Below, piece after piece: positions 1-6,852 of a DNA stretch of 25,428 nt. The DNA comes from Bacteroides sp. GTDB lineage: Bacteria; Bacteroidota; Bacteroidia; Bacteroidales; Bacteroidaceae. Made by a program: the position numbers and the translations under genes. The DNA lies in the NCBI GenBank assembly GCA_019416685.1, contig DXWV01000070.1, forward strand, positions 61,280-86,707, written 5' to 3'. The notes below the pieces were generated by a model. It had not been told where the DNA came from, searched no databases, and saw only the letters and a program-made list of their open reading frames with translations. Position 1 is the first letter of the stretch. The number at the start of each line of letters is the position of its first letter.

Positions 1-24
1 CAATACAACAATTTTCAAACTCAT
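1..24 (-). CDS. 5' end of a gene running off the left edge, possibly electron transfer flavoprotein beta subunit
   Basis: On the minus strand an ATG at 24-22 opens a frame reading MSLKIVVL up to the window edge. These eight residues match the remembered N-terminus of Bacteroides EtfB, which continues into an AKQVPD motif that lies outside the window. EtfB pairs with EtfA to carry electrons from acyl-CoA dehydrogenases. A good promoter-like element lies about 95 bases upstream (120-150), which supports a real gene start here. Eight residues are too few for a firm call; the next bases to the left would settle it. Confidence 0.4.
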
Positions 25-119
25 GCTATTAATTTTAGTATTAGTATTTCTACAAGTTAGTAGCCAGTAGTCAGTAGTAAGAATCTTGCTATCAAACTAT
101 CCGGTTAACTATCAGTGTG

Positions 120-150
120 CAAATTTACGGAAACAGTTGGTTCTGACAAG
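120..150 (-). promoter_or_regulatory. Bacteroides-type promoter for the left-edge gene
   Basis: On the minus strand, CTTG (150-147) is followed after 19 bases by TAAATTTG (127-120). This fits the Bacteroides primary sigma consensus, TTTG then 19-21 bases then TAnnTTTG, with one mismatch in the -33 box. It points toward the gene starting at 24 and would give a leader of roughly 90 bases. Just downstream, near 55-80, short CAGTAGT-type direct repeats are visible in the leader. Confidence 0.5.
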
Positions 151-240
151 AAAACCATTAAGAAAATGCACAGGTTTAAAGTTTTTGAGCAAAAGATCAG
201 GAGGGAGAATGTAGATTTCCGCTCTTCATTTTTGTTAAGA

Positions 241-1335
241 TTAAGATAGCGAATCCAATATTTTGGGCTCCGCATAAACCACATATCCGGGATATTCCAT
301 AGCTTCATCCAACAACAATAAAATAATATTGGCATGTTCTGTCACCCAAATGGCAACAGGATAACCATCTTTCTTTTGTTCAGAGAACAATTTGTCATAC
401 AGTTGCCACATCTTATCAGTTTTATCTTCATACGTTGGGGCAGAATAGAGCTTGCAGAAATAATCATAAAGAACATGGTAATTTTGAGTAATGTCGTTAT
501 GAAAAAGCCTTACTTCAGCAAACGGGACAGTACCGCTAAGGCCGTATGTGGTCATCAAATCGGGACTACTTTTGAGTACATCTACGTAAGAATACCAAGC
601 TTGAGAATCTTTAGTGATGTCATTCCAATTATAACCTAGAAAATCTTTGCTATCGGTGACAGAGATATCGAGCTGATGACGGAAAATTGTCTTATTGTCT
701 TTCCATGCAGTCAGGTAAGTTTTATATTCACTGGGATACTTGAAGCAGTGCCCCCACTTCAAAGTCAGATGACTATCCATCCAATCTTCTCCTTCTTCGT
801 GTTCAAACACTCGAAAACTACCATTCAGACCATCTACCGTCCAAACGATTGAATCGCATATAGCAGAAAGTTCACTGGAATTGATTGACTGCGAATTTTC
901 ATTATAGAGATAAAAGTTCATCATATCAAAAATGTTTCCTTGCTGTTGCTCGACGGCAAGAAGAGGCATTGGATATTCTGTCACTTTCACCTTTATTGTA
1001 GCCGTTTGTCTTGTTTCATGGTCGATGACTACTATGTCAGTTTCGCCTTTCTGTTTGCCTTTTATTTCTATTTTAGCTTTATAGCTGCCAAATTCCCAAG
1101 TATAAAGGACGTCAATCAGGTCTGAGTTTTTAACATCTAACGTAGTGTTTTCATGGGCAGTCAGGTCTACGATAACACTGCGCCCCTGCATCACTTCGCA
1201 GGAGTTTTTAGAGAGTTCCAAATGATACTCAGGATTATTATCATCACTATTTTTGCTACAACTTGTACTAAAAACAACCAATAGAGATAGTAGTAAACTA
1301 CCTAATGACAGGTTTAGTTTGTTTTTTGTTCTCAT
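241..1335 (-). CDS. Unknown lipoprotein with Ig-like N-terminal region
   Basis: This 364-residue protein starts at MRTKNKLNLS, chosen over an upstream in-frame ATG at 1380 because it directly precedes a lipoprotein signal: a hydrophobic stretch ending FSTSC with the lipid cysteine at residue 26. The cysteine is followed by SKNSDDN, a polar and acidic start common in exported Bacteroidetes lipoproteins. Residues about 30-125 (pattern ELSKNSCEV...VVIDHETRQTATIKVKV) look like a bacterial Ig-like beta sandwich. The rest (about 130-364) is rich in W, Y and acidic residues and was not recognised. A -7 element lies at 1363-1370. No function can be assigned; the gene is transcribed toward the left edge and has no clear operon partner. 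Confidence 0.75.
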   Translation of the reverse strand: MRTKNKLNLSLGSLLLSLLVVFSTSCSKNSDDNNPEYHLELSKNSCEVMQGRSVIVDLTAHENTTLDVKNSDLIDVLYTWEFGSYKAKIEIKGKQKGETDIVVIDHETRQTATIKVKVTEYPMPLLAVEQQQGNIFDMMNFYLYNENSQSINSSELSAICDSIVWTVDGLNGSFRVFEHEEGEDWMDSHLTLKWGHCFKYPSEYKTYLTAWKDNKTIFRHQLDISVTDSKDFLGYNWNDITKDSQAWYSYVDVLKSSPDLMTTYGLSGTVPFAEVRLFHNDITQNYHVLYDYFCKLYSAPTYEDKTDKMWQLYDKLFSEQKKDGYPVAIWVTEHANIILLLLDEAMEYPGYVVYAEPKILDSLS

Positions 1336-1362
1336 GACTATATGCTCGTATATATAACGGCA

Positions 1363-1370
1363 CAAAGTTA
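1363..1370 (-). promoter_or_regulatory. -7 promoter element for the lipoprotein gene
   Basis: On the minus strand this reads TAACTTTG, a full match to the Bacteroides -7 consensus TAnnTTTG, about 28 bases upstream of the chosen ATG at 1335. No clear TTTG was seen 19-21 bases upstream. Its position favours the shorter start, because the longer frame starting at 1380 would begin upstream of the expected transcription start. Confidence 0.45.
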
Positions 1371-1401
1371 AGAATATCAAATGAAAAAGTCTTGAAGTAA
1401 T

Positions 1402-1590
1402 TCAATACTTTCGTTCTTTCCGTAATTTTCTTCGTATATGGTTAATGGTTTCGGATGTTAGCCCAAGAAGAGATACTATTTCCTTTAGAGTAGTATATTG
1501 TGATAGATTTGGGCAACGCTGTAACGTAACAAATTGATGTCGTATCGTTTTAAGAATTGAAAGAATTTTTAGCGCGTATTTCAGTCTGCA
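1402..1590 (-). pseudogene. C-terminal remnant of a Crp/Fnr family regulator
   Basis: An open minus-strand frame ends at a TGA at 1404-1402 and encodes TTLKEIVSLLGLTSETINHI followed by RRKLRKERKY. This matches the helix-turn-helix region and C-terminus of Bacteroides Crp/Fnr proteins, whose usual pattern is LKEIASYLGITPETLSRIRRK. Only about 60 residues are present. The frame closes upstream at a TGA at 1608-1606, contains no ATG, and overlaps the end of the TIGR04076 gene in another frame, so the effector-binding domain is missing. It is probably a decayed gene; a sequencing frameshift cannot explain the missing N-terminal 150 or so residues. Confidence 0.6.
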
Positions 1591-1895
1591 TCTTCTTCCA
1601 TGGTTTCAATCAAAAAACTAACCGGACGAAAGCCGTCATTGCACGAAATCATGGCAGACTTTTCATTTTTCATCCAGCCATTGTATAAATTGCTGCCACC
1701 ATGTGCCAAAGTCATCACAAAGGGTGACATACTTTCCCAGGCACTATCACACATCCCTTTGGGTTTTTCCCAACCATTAGTTATAAAAACTTGTCCCTCT
1801 TTCATATCACAAGCATGTTCCATCGGATTTTCATACTTCTCCATCAAATCTTGATAACAAGCTATTCGCATAACGGTAATCTTACATTTTTTCAT
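1581..1895 (-). CDS. TIGR04076 family protein
   Basis: This 104-residue protein starts MKKCKITVMR, with ATG at 1895-1893. It carries the hallmarks of the TIGR04076 family: the MKKCKITV opening, a central GQVF segment followed by a KPxGxCDxAW motif, an FVMTLAHGG stretch, and a closing SCNDGFRPVSF. Length is normal for the family, whose biochemical role is unknown. The conserved cysteines and the CNDG loop suggest metal or ligand binding, which is inference. It lies 31 bases downstream of the outer-membrane protein gene on the same strand, so the two may be cotranscribed. Its 3' end overlaps the Crp/Fnr remnant by a few bases in a different frame. Confidence 0.8.
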   Translation of the reverse strand: MKKCKITVMRIACYQDLMEKYENPMEHACDMKEGQVFITNGWEKPKGMCDSAWESMSPFVMTLAHGGSNLYNGWMKNEKSAMISCNDGFRPVSFLIETMEEDAD

Positions 1896-1926
1896 AATTA
1901 TATTGTTTTAGGAGGTTAAAGTCATA

Positions 1927-2607
1927 TTATAAACTTATTCCAAATACAAAATATACCTGGTTTTCGTGTGGATTTACTATGAACTTGCCAGAGATAGGAA
2001 GTGAGAAGCTCTTGGTGAATTTTAGTTCTTTGGTAGCTGATAATCCTATATTGACCACATTGAACTTATCAGCATACATGCCCTCCCAGGGAGTGAATCC
2101 GGCTTCGATGGCAAGGTCAACTCCCTTTACGTTAAAGGGGTAGGAGAGTTCGCAATAACTGGACCAGGCCCGTTTATCATTTTCACGAAAATCATTACCG
2201 GCAAAAGTTGTGTACCAGGCAGCGGTCAGAGGAAACTTTTCACTGATAGTATATGCTGCCCCAAATTCAAACGTATGACCACTGCTGTGTGCCGAATAGT
2301 TGAAATAGTCAAATGGCTCTTCTTCACTTTGTTCAAAATAATTAGTGACACTCAGAGTGAATCCTTTGAATTCGTATTCTAATATAAGATCTATCTCATT
2401 ATTTTCATTGCGAAATTCAGTAGATCCCCATGCCGAAAGAGTGAAACCTCCTAAGTTTACTCCCAGGGTAGGCTGTACAGAGGCATTGCCGCATTTCATG
2501 CCACGCCATATATAATTACTGACGAAGTCGGTGTTGACAAAAACTTCTTGTGCCTGCATTATGAAAGGGCAGAGGAATAATAGTAAAAATAGATTTCGTT
2601 TTTTCAT
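1927..2607 (-). CDS. Small outer-membrane beta-barrel protein, Gcw_chp/TIGR02001-like
   Basis: The 226-residue product begins MKKRNLFLLL; the upstream in-frame ATG at 2634 is rejected because it lies over the promoter. Residues 1-19 form a signal peptide ending MQAQ. The mature protein opens with VNTDFVSNYIWRGMKCGNAS, which resembles the start of TIGR02001/Gcw_chp outer-membrane proteins (vSdYvfRGxSqs). It continues as alternating aromatic and polar strands ending VYFVFGISL, with the C-terminal hydrophobic strand typical of barrels. It probably sits in the outer membrane; its cargo is unknown. A -7 element is at 2632-2639. The TIGR04076 gene follows 31 bases later on the same strand. Confidence 0.7.
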   Translation of the reverse strand: MKKRNLFLLLFLCPFIMQAQEVFVNTDFVSNYIWRGMKCGNASVQPTLGVNLGGFTLSAWGSTEFRNENNEIDLILEYEFKGFTLSVTNYFEQSEEEPFDYFNYSAHSSGHTFEFGAAYTISEKFPLTAAWYTTFAGNDFRENDKRAWSSYCELSYPFNVKGVDLAIEAGFTPWEGMYADKFNVVNIGLSATKELKFTKSFSLPISGKFIVNPHENQVYFVFGISL

Positions 2608-2631
2608 ACTGTTGGATGTTTCTTTAAGTTG

Positions 2632-2639
2632 CAAAGATA
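2632..2639 (-). promoter_or_regulatory. -7 promoter element for the outer-membrane protein gene
   Basis: The minus strand reads TATCTTTG, an exact TAnnTTTG match, 25 bases upstream of the ATG at 2607. A TTTT sits 19 bases further upstream in the place of the -33 TTTG box. Confidence 0.5.
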
Positions 2640-2717
2640 ATCAAAGATTAACTGAATAAAAAATATGCTTTTTCATGATTCTGAACTTAGTATTTTAACT
2701 ACTATTTAAAATGCATA

Positions 2718-2767
2718 TTAACAGTGTGTTAAATACGTACTTTCGTATGGTAAAAGTACGTACTTTT
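2718..2767. repeat. Cluster of palindromes upstream of the LytTR fragment
   Basis: Three symmetric elements lie close together. TTAACA-gtg-TGTTAA is at 2718-2732. TACGTACTTT at 2734-2743 is repeated exactly at 2757-2766, 23 bases later. The second copy lies inside a perfect 16-base palindrome, AAAAGTACGTACTTTT, at 2752-2767. Palindromes and a repeat one to two helical turns apart fit a protein-binding control region. They may be the leftover promoter of a LytTR-type regulator, but LytTR proteins usually bind direct repeats, so the link is only inferred. Confidence 0.5.
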
Positions 2768-2776
2768 TTATTGCTT

Positions 2777-2992
2777 GATAATCAGGTGTTTCAGAGCATT
2801 ATGAGCCTTCGGAAAATGAAAAAACGGCTTCCCACACAATTGTTTATGCGGGTACACCGTTCTTATATTGTTAATCTCCGCAAGATTGCAGAAATTTCCC
2901 GTTTGCGTATCATCTTTGATAGGAATACCTACATTCCGGTAGGTGAAAGCTATAAAGAGCGTTTTACGGAGTATATTGAAAAACTAATGTAG
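2777..2992 (+). pseudogene. N-terminally truncated LytTR DNA-binding domain
   Basis: The plus-strand frame encodes SLRKMKKRLPTQLFMRVHRS, then YIVNLRKIAEI and IPVGESYKERF, ending at TAG 2990-2992. This is the second half of a LytTR domain, with the diagnostic FxRVHRSYIVN and IPVGxSYKxxF motifs. The first strands of the domain and any receiver or membrane part are absent. The in-frame sequence back to an ATG at 2711 runs through palindromic DNA and looks non-coding. A short LytTR-only protein starting at 2711 (93 residues) is the alternative, but the missing first strands argue against function. It ends three bases from the convergent peptidase gene. Confidence 0.6.
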
Positions 2993-2995
2993 TTC

Positions 2996-4180
2996 TTATT
3001 TGATACCTAACTTTTTCGCAATTTCTTTGGGAAGAGCATCTTTGTGCACCAGAATATTCATTGTTTTGTAAGCAACGAATGCTTTGGAAGCATACCATAT
3101 TCCGTTGTATTTACCGCTTGGGCCCCAGGAGTTCTTTACCATAAAGTACTCTTTGCCATTCTGATCTTTGGCAATACCGTAGATTACCATACCATGGTCA
3201 TCTGTTGTTTCCCAGTTATCAAATGCTTGTTGACGCATCTCCTGAGTTACATTCATTTCCGGCAAAGGACGTGCAGTCAGTTCCTTACGCTTATCGGCGG
3301 CAGTAAGTCCTGTCCAGCGAGCCATATCAGAACCTGTCAGCTCAGCACCTTTTGCTGCATCCGGCATAACGGCGATACCATCGCGGGTAAAACCTTGTTC
3401 GCTCACATCACTTCCCCATGCAAAAGTATACCCTTTCTTTACTGCATTATCCATTACTGCCATAAATTCATCCAACGGAAGGTTCCATGATAAACCATTG
3501 CGCCAATTGTCCTGAATTTCGATAGAGAACTGGCTGTAGAAAGGATGGTGTGTGTATGAAGTCAAAGATACATAGTCATCCGGATTTATACCTAATGATT
3601 GTGCAAAAGTCTGCGGAGTGTATTCTTTTCCTTTATAAGTAAACTTTTCCGGACACTGTCCCAGGTATGTATCATAGATGGCACTGATACCTTTTTGCCA
3701 TACCGGAGTCAGTTTGGTTAGTTTTCCCTTGGCAATAGCATCTACATAAGCACCTGCTACGGCATCCAGCTCATTGTGTACCGGCAGTGAGTCACCATAC
3801 ATTATTCCCGGCATAGCTTCTTGTGGTACAAGGCCGTAATTCTTCAGACAGTACATGATATCATAGAAACTGCCGCCTGGTGAAAAAGAACTGTCGCCAT
3901 GATAGCGAACATAATTGCGTGCACGGTCTACCATTGTATGATGAACCACGAACATTTCAGAGAAATCATATTCTCCTTTGCCCATCCGGAGTAATTCTGA
4001 TTCAAGAAAACCAAGGGCAGAGAAGCTCCAGCACGTACTCGAACGGTTTTGATTTTTGATAGATGTAATCGGATTTTCTTTAACTGTAGTGAAAACGAAG
4101 CCTTCTTCTTTTGTGTCCTGAGCTTTCATGCTCATACTGCAAATACAGAGTGCTGCCGCAATGAGAATTGTCTTTTTCAT
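2996..4180 (-). CDS. Secreted C1 family cysteine peptidase, bleomycin hydrolase/aminopeptidase C type
   Basis: The 394-residue protein starts MKKTILIAAA, preferred over an ATG at 4213 because the signal peptide begins here and the promoter -7 element lies at 4211-4218. The signal ends near MKAQ (residue 21). The papain-like triad is clear: NRSSTCWSFS with Cys50, DDHGMVIYG with His329, and KNSWG with Asn350. The Gln of the oxyanion hole is Gln44 in KNQNRSSTC. The long insertion between Cys and His matches the C1B (PepC) subfamily, which trims peptides as an aminopeptidase. Here export to the periplasm or beyond is expected, unlike cytosolic PepC. The gene is apparently monocistronic. Confidence 0.88.
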   Translation of the reverse strand: MKKTILIAAALCICSMSMKAQDTKEEGFVFTTVKENPITSIKNQNRSSTCWSFSALGFLESELLRMGKGEYDFSEMFVVHHTMVDRARNYVRYHGDSSFSPGGSFYDIMYCLKNYGLVPQEAMPGIMYGDSLPVHNELDAVAGAYVDAIAKGKLTKLTPVWQKGISAIYDTYLGQCPEKFTYKGKEYTPQTFAQSLGINPDDYVSLTSYTHHPFYSQFSIEIQDNWRNGLSWNLPLDEFMAVMDNAVKKGYTFAWGSDVSEQGFTRDGIAVMPDAAKGAELTGSDMARWTGLTAADKRKELTARPLPEMNVTQEMRQQAFDNWETTDDHGMVIYGIAKDQNGKEYFMVKNSWGPSGKYNGIWYASKAFVAYKTMNILVHKDALPKEIAKKLGIK

Positions 4181-4210
4181 TATTATGTTGTTTTTATTAT
4201 ATTTATGCGA

Positions 4211-4218
4211 CAAAGATA
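4211..4218 (-). promoter_or_regulatory. -7 promoter element for the C1 peptidase gene
   Basis: The minus strand reads TATCTTTG, an exact match to TAnnTTTG, 31 bases upstream of the ATG at 4180. TTTC lies 20 bases upstream in the -33 position. Confidence 0.5.
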
Positions 4219-4381
4219 CATGAATAACTTTGAAAAAGGAAATAATTATTGCAGTTTTGCCTGGTATCGTTATCCTGTTCCCGTTGGAAGCAGGAGTATT
4301 AATTTCATTAGATTCATTGCTGAATCCTTTTCATTTGTTATTTTTGCTCGAAAAGCGAAGATAAGCTGCACCTTGGCATAA

Positions 4382-4401
4382 AAAATGAACTCGTTCATTT
4401 T
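4382..4401. repeat. 20-base inverted repeat overlapping the patatin promoter
   Basis: AAAATGAAC (4382-4390) and GTTCATTTT (4393-4401) form perfect 9-base arms around a 2-base centre. The right arm covers the presumed -33 box of the downstream promoter, the classic place for a repressor or activator operator. The arms are AT-rich and there is no following T-run, so a terminator is less likely. Confidence 0.5.
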
Positions 4402-4429
4402 ATTCTGCTCTCGGTTTGCATTATCTTTG
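4398..4429 (+). promoter_or_regulatory. Promoter for the patatin-like gene
   Basis: TATCTTTG at 4422-4429 exactly matches the Bacteroides -7 consensus, and TTTT at 4398-4401 lies 20 bases upstream in the -33 position. The ATG at 4446 follows 16 bases after the -7 element, giving a very short leader. The inverted repeat at 4382-4401 overlaps the -33 box. Confidence 0.55.
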
Positions 4430-4445
4430 CAAAAAGAAAAGAACT

Positions 4446-5291
4446 ATGACTCTTGACAATCAGACCGGACTGGTGCTTGAAGGTGGAGGTATGCGGGGGG
4501 TATTTACTTGTGGCGTACTTGACTATCTGATGGATCGTGATATTCGTTTCCCATATACAATCGGTGTTTCTGCCGGAGCATGTAATGGGCTCTCTTATAT
4601 GTCTCGTCAGCGTGGACGTGCAAAATACAGTAACATCGATCTGTTGGAGAAGTACCATTACATTGGTCTGCGCCATTTACTCAAGAAACGAAATATTATG
4701 GATTTTGATCTTTTGTTTACTGAGTTTCCCGAGCATATCCTGCCTTATGATTATGATGCTTACTTTTCTTCTCCCGAACGTTTTGTGATGGTGACTACAA
4801 ATTGCCTGACCGGTGAAGCTGACTATTTAGAAGAGAAAAGCGATAAGAATCGAGTGATTGATATTGTAAGAGCTTCAAGTAGTTTGCCATTTGTTTGTCC
4901 GATAGCCTATGTAGATAGTGTCCCGATGTTAGATGGAGGTATTGTTGATAGCATTCCTCTGCAACGTGCTATTGATGACGGATACAATAATAATGTAGTG
5001 GTTTTGACTCGTAATCGTGGTTATCGGAAAGAGAATAAAGATATTAAAATCCCCTCGTTTGTTTATCGTAAATATCCCAAAATGCGTGAAGCCCTAAGTC
5101 GCCGCTGTGCAGTTTATAACGCACAGCTCGAAATGGTGGAACGTATGGAGGATGAGGGGCGGATAACTGTTATCCGTCCCGTGAAACCTGTAATGGTGGA
5201 CCGTATCGAAAAAGATATTCAAAAGTTAACCGACTTTTATGAAGAAGGTTATGCCTGTGCTAAACATATGTTTGAGGATATCGCCCTTTAA
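4446..5291 (+). CDS. Patatin-like phospholipase family protein
   Basis: The 281-residue protein starts MTLDNQTGLV; an in-frame ATG at 4416 lies in the promoter and is rejected. The patatin signature is complete: the oxyanion-hole loop LEGGGMRGVF (residues 11-20), the nucleophile elbow GVSAG with Ser42, and the catalytic aspartate in LDGGIVDS (Asp163). These give the Ser-Asp dyad of a lipid acyl hydrolase. The length and the early GGGMRG loop resemble bacterial YjjU/RssA-type proteins. No signal peptide is seen, so it is expected in the cytoplasm or at the inner membrane face. It is a single gene between the divergent peptidase and the convergent epimerase. Confidence 0.88.
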   Translation: MTLDNQTGLVLEGGGMRGVFTCGVLDYLMDRDIRFPYTIGVSAGACNGLSYMSRQRGRAKYSNIDLLEKYHYIGLRHLLKKRNIMDFDLLFTEFPEHILPYDYDAYFSSPERFVMVTTNCLTGEADYLEEKSDKNRVIDIVRASSSLPFVCPIAYVDSVPMLDGGIVDSIPLQRAIDDGYNNNVVVLTRNRGYRKENKDIKIPSFVYRKYPKMREALSRRCAVYNAQLEMVERMEDEGRITVIRPVKPVMVDRIEKDIQKLTDFYEEGYACAKHMFEDIAL

Positions 5292-5296
5292 ATAAA

Positions 5297-5326
5297 CTAA
5301 TCGGTAACTTAATAATGAACGATTAG
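5297..5326. terminator. Possible hairpin between convergent genes
   Basis: CTAATCG (5297-5303) pairs with CGATTAG (5320-5326) around a 16-base loop, between the ends of the patatin gene and the convergent epimerase gene, overlapping the latter's stop codon. The stem is only 7 bases and lacks a strong T-run, so this is a weak call. Confidence 0.3.
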
Positions 5327-6195
5327 GCGATTATTATGGAGTATCCTCCCCGGAACGTTTCGCCTGCTACCAGGTGTTGCATCCAGTCCTTGTCTTTGTA
5401 TTCTCCGGTGTAGTGTGTACGGTCGCAGCGGCCATACCATGGTTCGATACAAACAAATGGTGCATTCTTAGTTGGTGGTGACCAAAGACCTACTACTGGA
5501 GCTGTGAAACGCAGACTCAGATAAGGTTTCTTTTCTTTGGTACAGAGAATTACTTCTTTTATCTGGCTATTTTCTATTATCAGAGCATCTTTGTCAAAGG
5601 TATGTGTATCTATTGGCAGTAGTCCGTCTGACGGGAGCTCCAACAAATACTCTTTATTAGGGTCTGCACAACCTTTTTCGGAGATAAGAATGTATTTTAT
5701 TCCTTCCTTTTTATCAAATTCAAAGAATCCACGTTCAGCATTGACCTCGTTAAATTCCGGAAAATAGAATGCCGGATGAGCACCTATCTGGAAGTGCATT
5801 TCCTTATCTCCTGTATTCTTCACTTCCCATAATACATCAATTTGTTTTCTTTGTATACGATATCCTATTTCGAGGCAGAAAGGAAAAGGGTATTTCTTTC
5901 GCGTCTCTTCATTATCTATTAGTCGGTAACGCACTTCGTCAGGTTGTTCAAGTATGAGTTCGAAATTCATGTCGCGGGCAAATCCATGTTGGGTGAGATG
6001 ATAGGTTACACCTTCGTGGTGATATTCATTATCCCATACGCTGCCTACGATGGGAAATAACACGGGAGAATGACGTTTCCAAAAGGCAGGATCAGCTTGC
6101 CATAGATATTCTTTTCCGTTAGAGATAATGCTGCATAATTCGGCTCCGTGAGAAGATACCTGAATGGAAAGTTGTGAGTTGGATATTGTTTTCAT
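5323..6195 (-). CDS. Aldose 1-epimerase (galactose mutarotase-like) family protein
   Basis: The 290-residue protein starts MKTISNSQLS with no signal peptide, so it is cytoplasmic. It has the mutarotase fold landmarks: the TQHGFAR motif with His70, GAHPAF with His140 (the presumed general acid), and IEPWYGRCD with Glu251 (the presumed general base). Length and motifs fit the LacX-like branch of the aldose epimerase family, which interconverts sugar anomers or sugar phosphates; the exact sugar is not predictable. It sits next to the fructan locus but on the opposite strand with its own -7 element, so membership in that locus is not supported, although a mutarotase would be chemically compatible with sugar catabolism. 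Confidence 0.85.
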   Translation of the reverse strand: MKTISNSQLSIQVSSHGAELCSIISNGKEYLWQADPAFWKRHSPVLFPIVGSVWDNEYHHEGVTYHLTQHGFARDMNFELILEQPDEVRYRLIDNEETRKKYPFPFCLEIGYRIQRKQIDVLWEVKNTGDKEMHFQIGAHPAFYFPEFNEVNAERGFFEFDKKEGIKYILISEKGCADPNKEYLLELPSDGLLPIDTHTFDKDALIIENSQIKEVILCTKEKKPYLSLRFTAPVVGLWSPPTKNAPFVCIEPWYGRCDRTHYTGEYKDKDWMQHLVAGETFRGGYSIIIA

Positions 6196-6242
6196 GATTA
6201 TCTGATCTTTATTATATTTAATGCTATCTGTTATTTATCCCT

Positions 6243-6250
6243 CAAATGTA
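6243..6250 (-). promoter_or_regulatory. -7 promoter element for the epimerase gene
   Basis: The minus strand reads TACATTTG, fitting TAnnTTTG, about 48 bases upstream of the ATG at 6195. No convincing -33 box was seen. Confidence 0.4.
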
Positions 6251-6515
6251 GCATATTTATTATTTAATCTGATAATCTCTATTGCATATTCTGTATAATA
6301 ACTGATTGGAATTATTTTAGTATATATATTCTGTTCATACGATTGCTAAAGTGTTGCCGGAACTATATTGTATTTCATCCCTTTTATTGATTGGTTACTT
6401 TCCATGAATTATAAATTCTATCTTTTAACTTTAAAAGTGCTTTGTTTACGGCTCCATGTATCAATATTGATATAGTATGAAACAAATGTGGCATGTTATT
6501 TTATGTTTTCCGCAA

Positions 6516-6523
6516 TATCTTTG
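6516..6523 (+). promoter_or_regulatory. Candidate -7 element for the fructan operon
   Basis: TATCTTTG is the only exact plus-strand -7 consensus found between 6196 and 6852. No TTTG occurs 19-21 bases upstream, as expected for an activator-dependent promoter. Use of this site would leave a leader of over 300 bases before the susC ATG at 6853; a weaker TATCTTTT at 6814-6821 would give a short leader. Confidence 0.3.
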
Positions 6524-6852
6524 CCATAGGATTTCTATTTAGAACAACTTTATTTTTTTATTTCTTAAATTTTAATATTATGGGTGAGGGTAAACATGTA
6601 TTTCGGAATTGCATAATCTTTGCACTTCTTTTTCTGCATCTTATTAATAGCGAAACGATTTTGAAAACAGGCTATAGGACTGCCTGGTAACTGTTTTGAA
6701 GTAAAGTGTATCTATTTTCAGGTATTGATGAAACCTCTCTTTCCTTTCTGAGAAAATAAGAGAGTGAGTATTTCGTTCTGATGGATAACTTATACTTTTA
6801 TTCTTAAAAATGATATCTTTTATTAATGTGTATTTTAAATCTATCAAAAAAC

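Larger units (their letters stand above)
6196..6852. other. Long intergenic region upstream of susC
   Basis: These 657 bases between divergent genes hold no convincing coding sequence. The epimerase promoter element is at 6243-6250 (minus). On the plus strand there is a TATCTTTG at 6516-6523, a near match TATCTTTT at 6814-6821, an inverted repeat CTTTTAA-ct-TTAAAAG at 6422-6437, and a hairpin with CTCTCTT (6735-6741) pairing to AAGAGAG (6758-6764). The region is large enough for the control site of the fructan operon and perhaps a long leader or antisense RNA, but none can be proved by reading. Confidence 0.6.

Noticed and set aside
5323..6195. Epimerase as a member of the fructan locus
   Set aside because: It is on the opposite strand with its own promoter element, and no sequence feature ties it to fructan use.
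6493..6690. 65-codon plus-strand frame upstream of susC
   Set aside because: It has no recognisable domain or convincing start context, its composition is that of AT-rich intergenic DNA, and it overlaps a candidate -7 element.
6735..6764. Hairpin in the susC leader as a riboswitch or attenuator
   Set aside because: The stem is only 7 base pairs with a 16-base loop and no conserved riboswitch core was recognised; kept only as a note in the intergenic entry.
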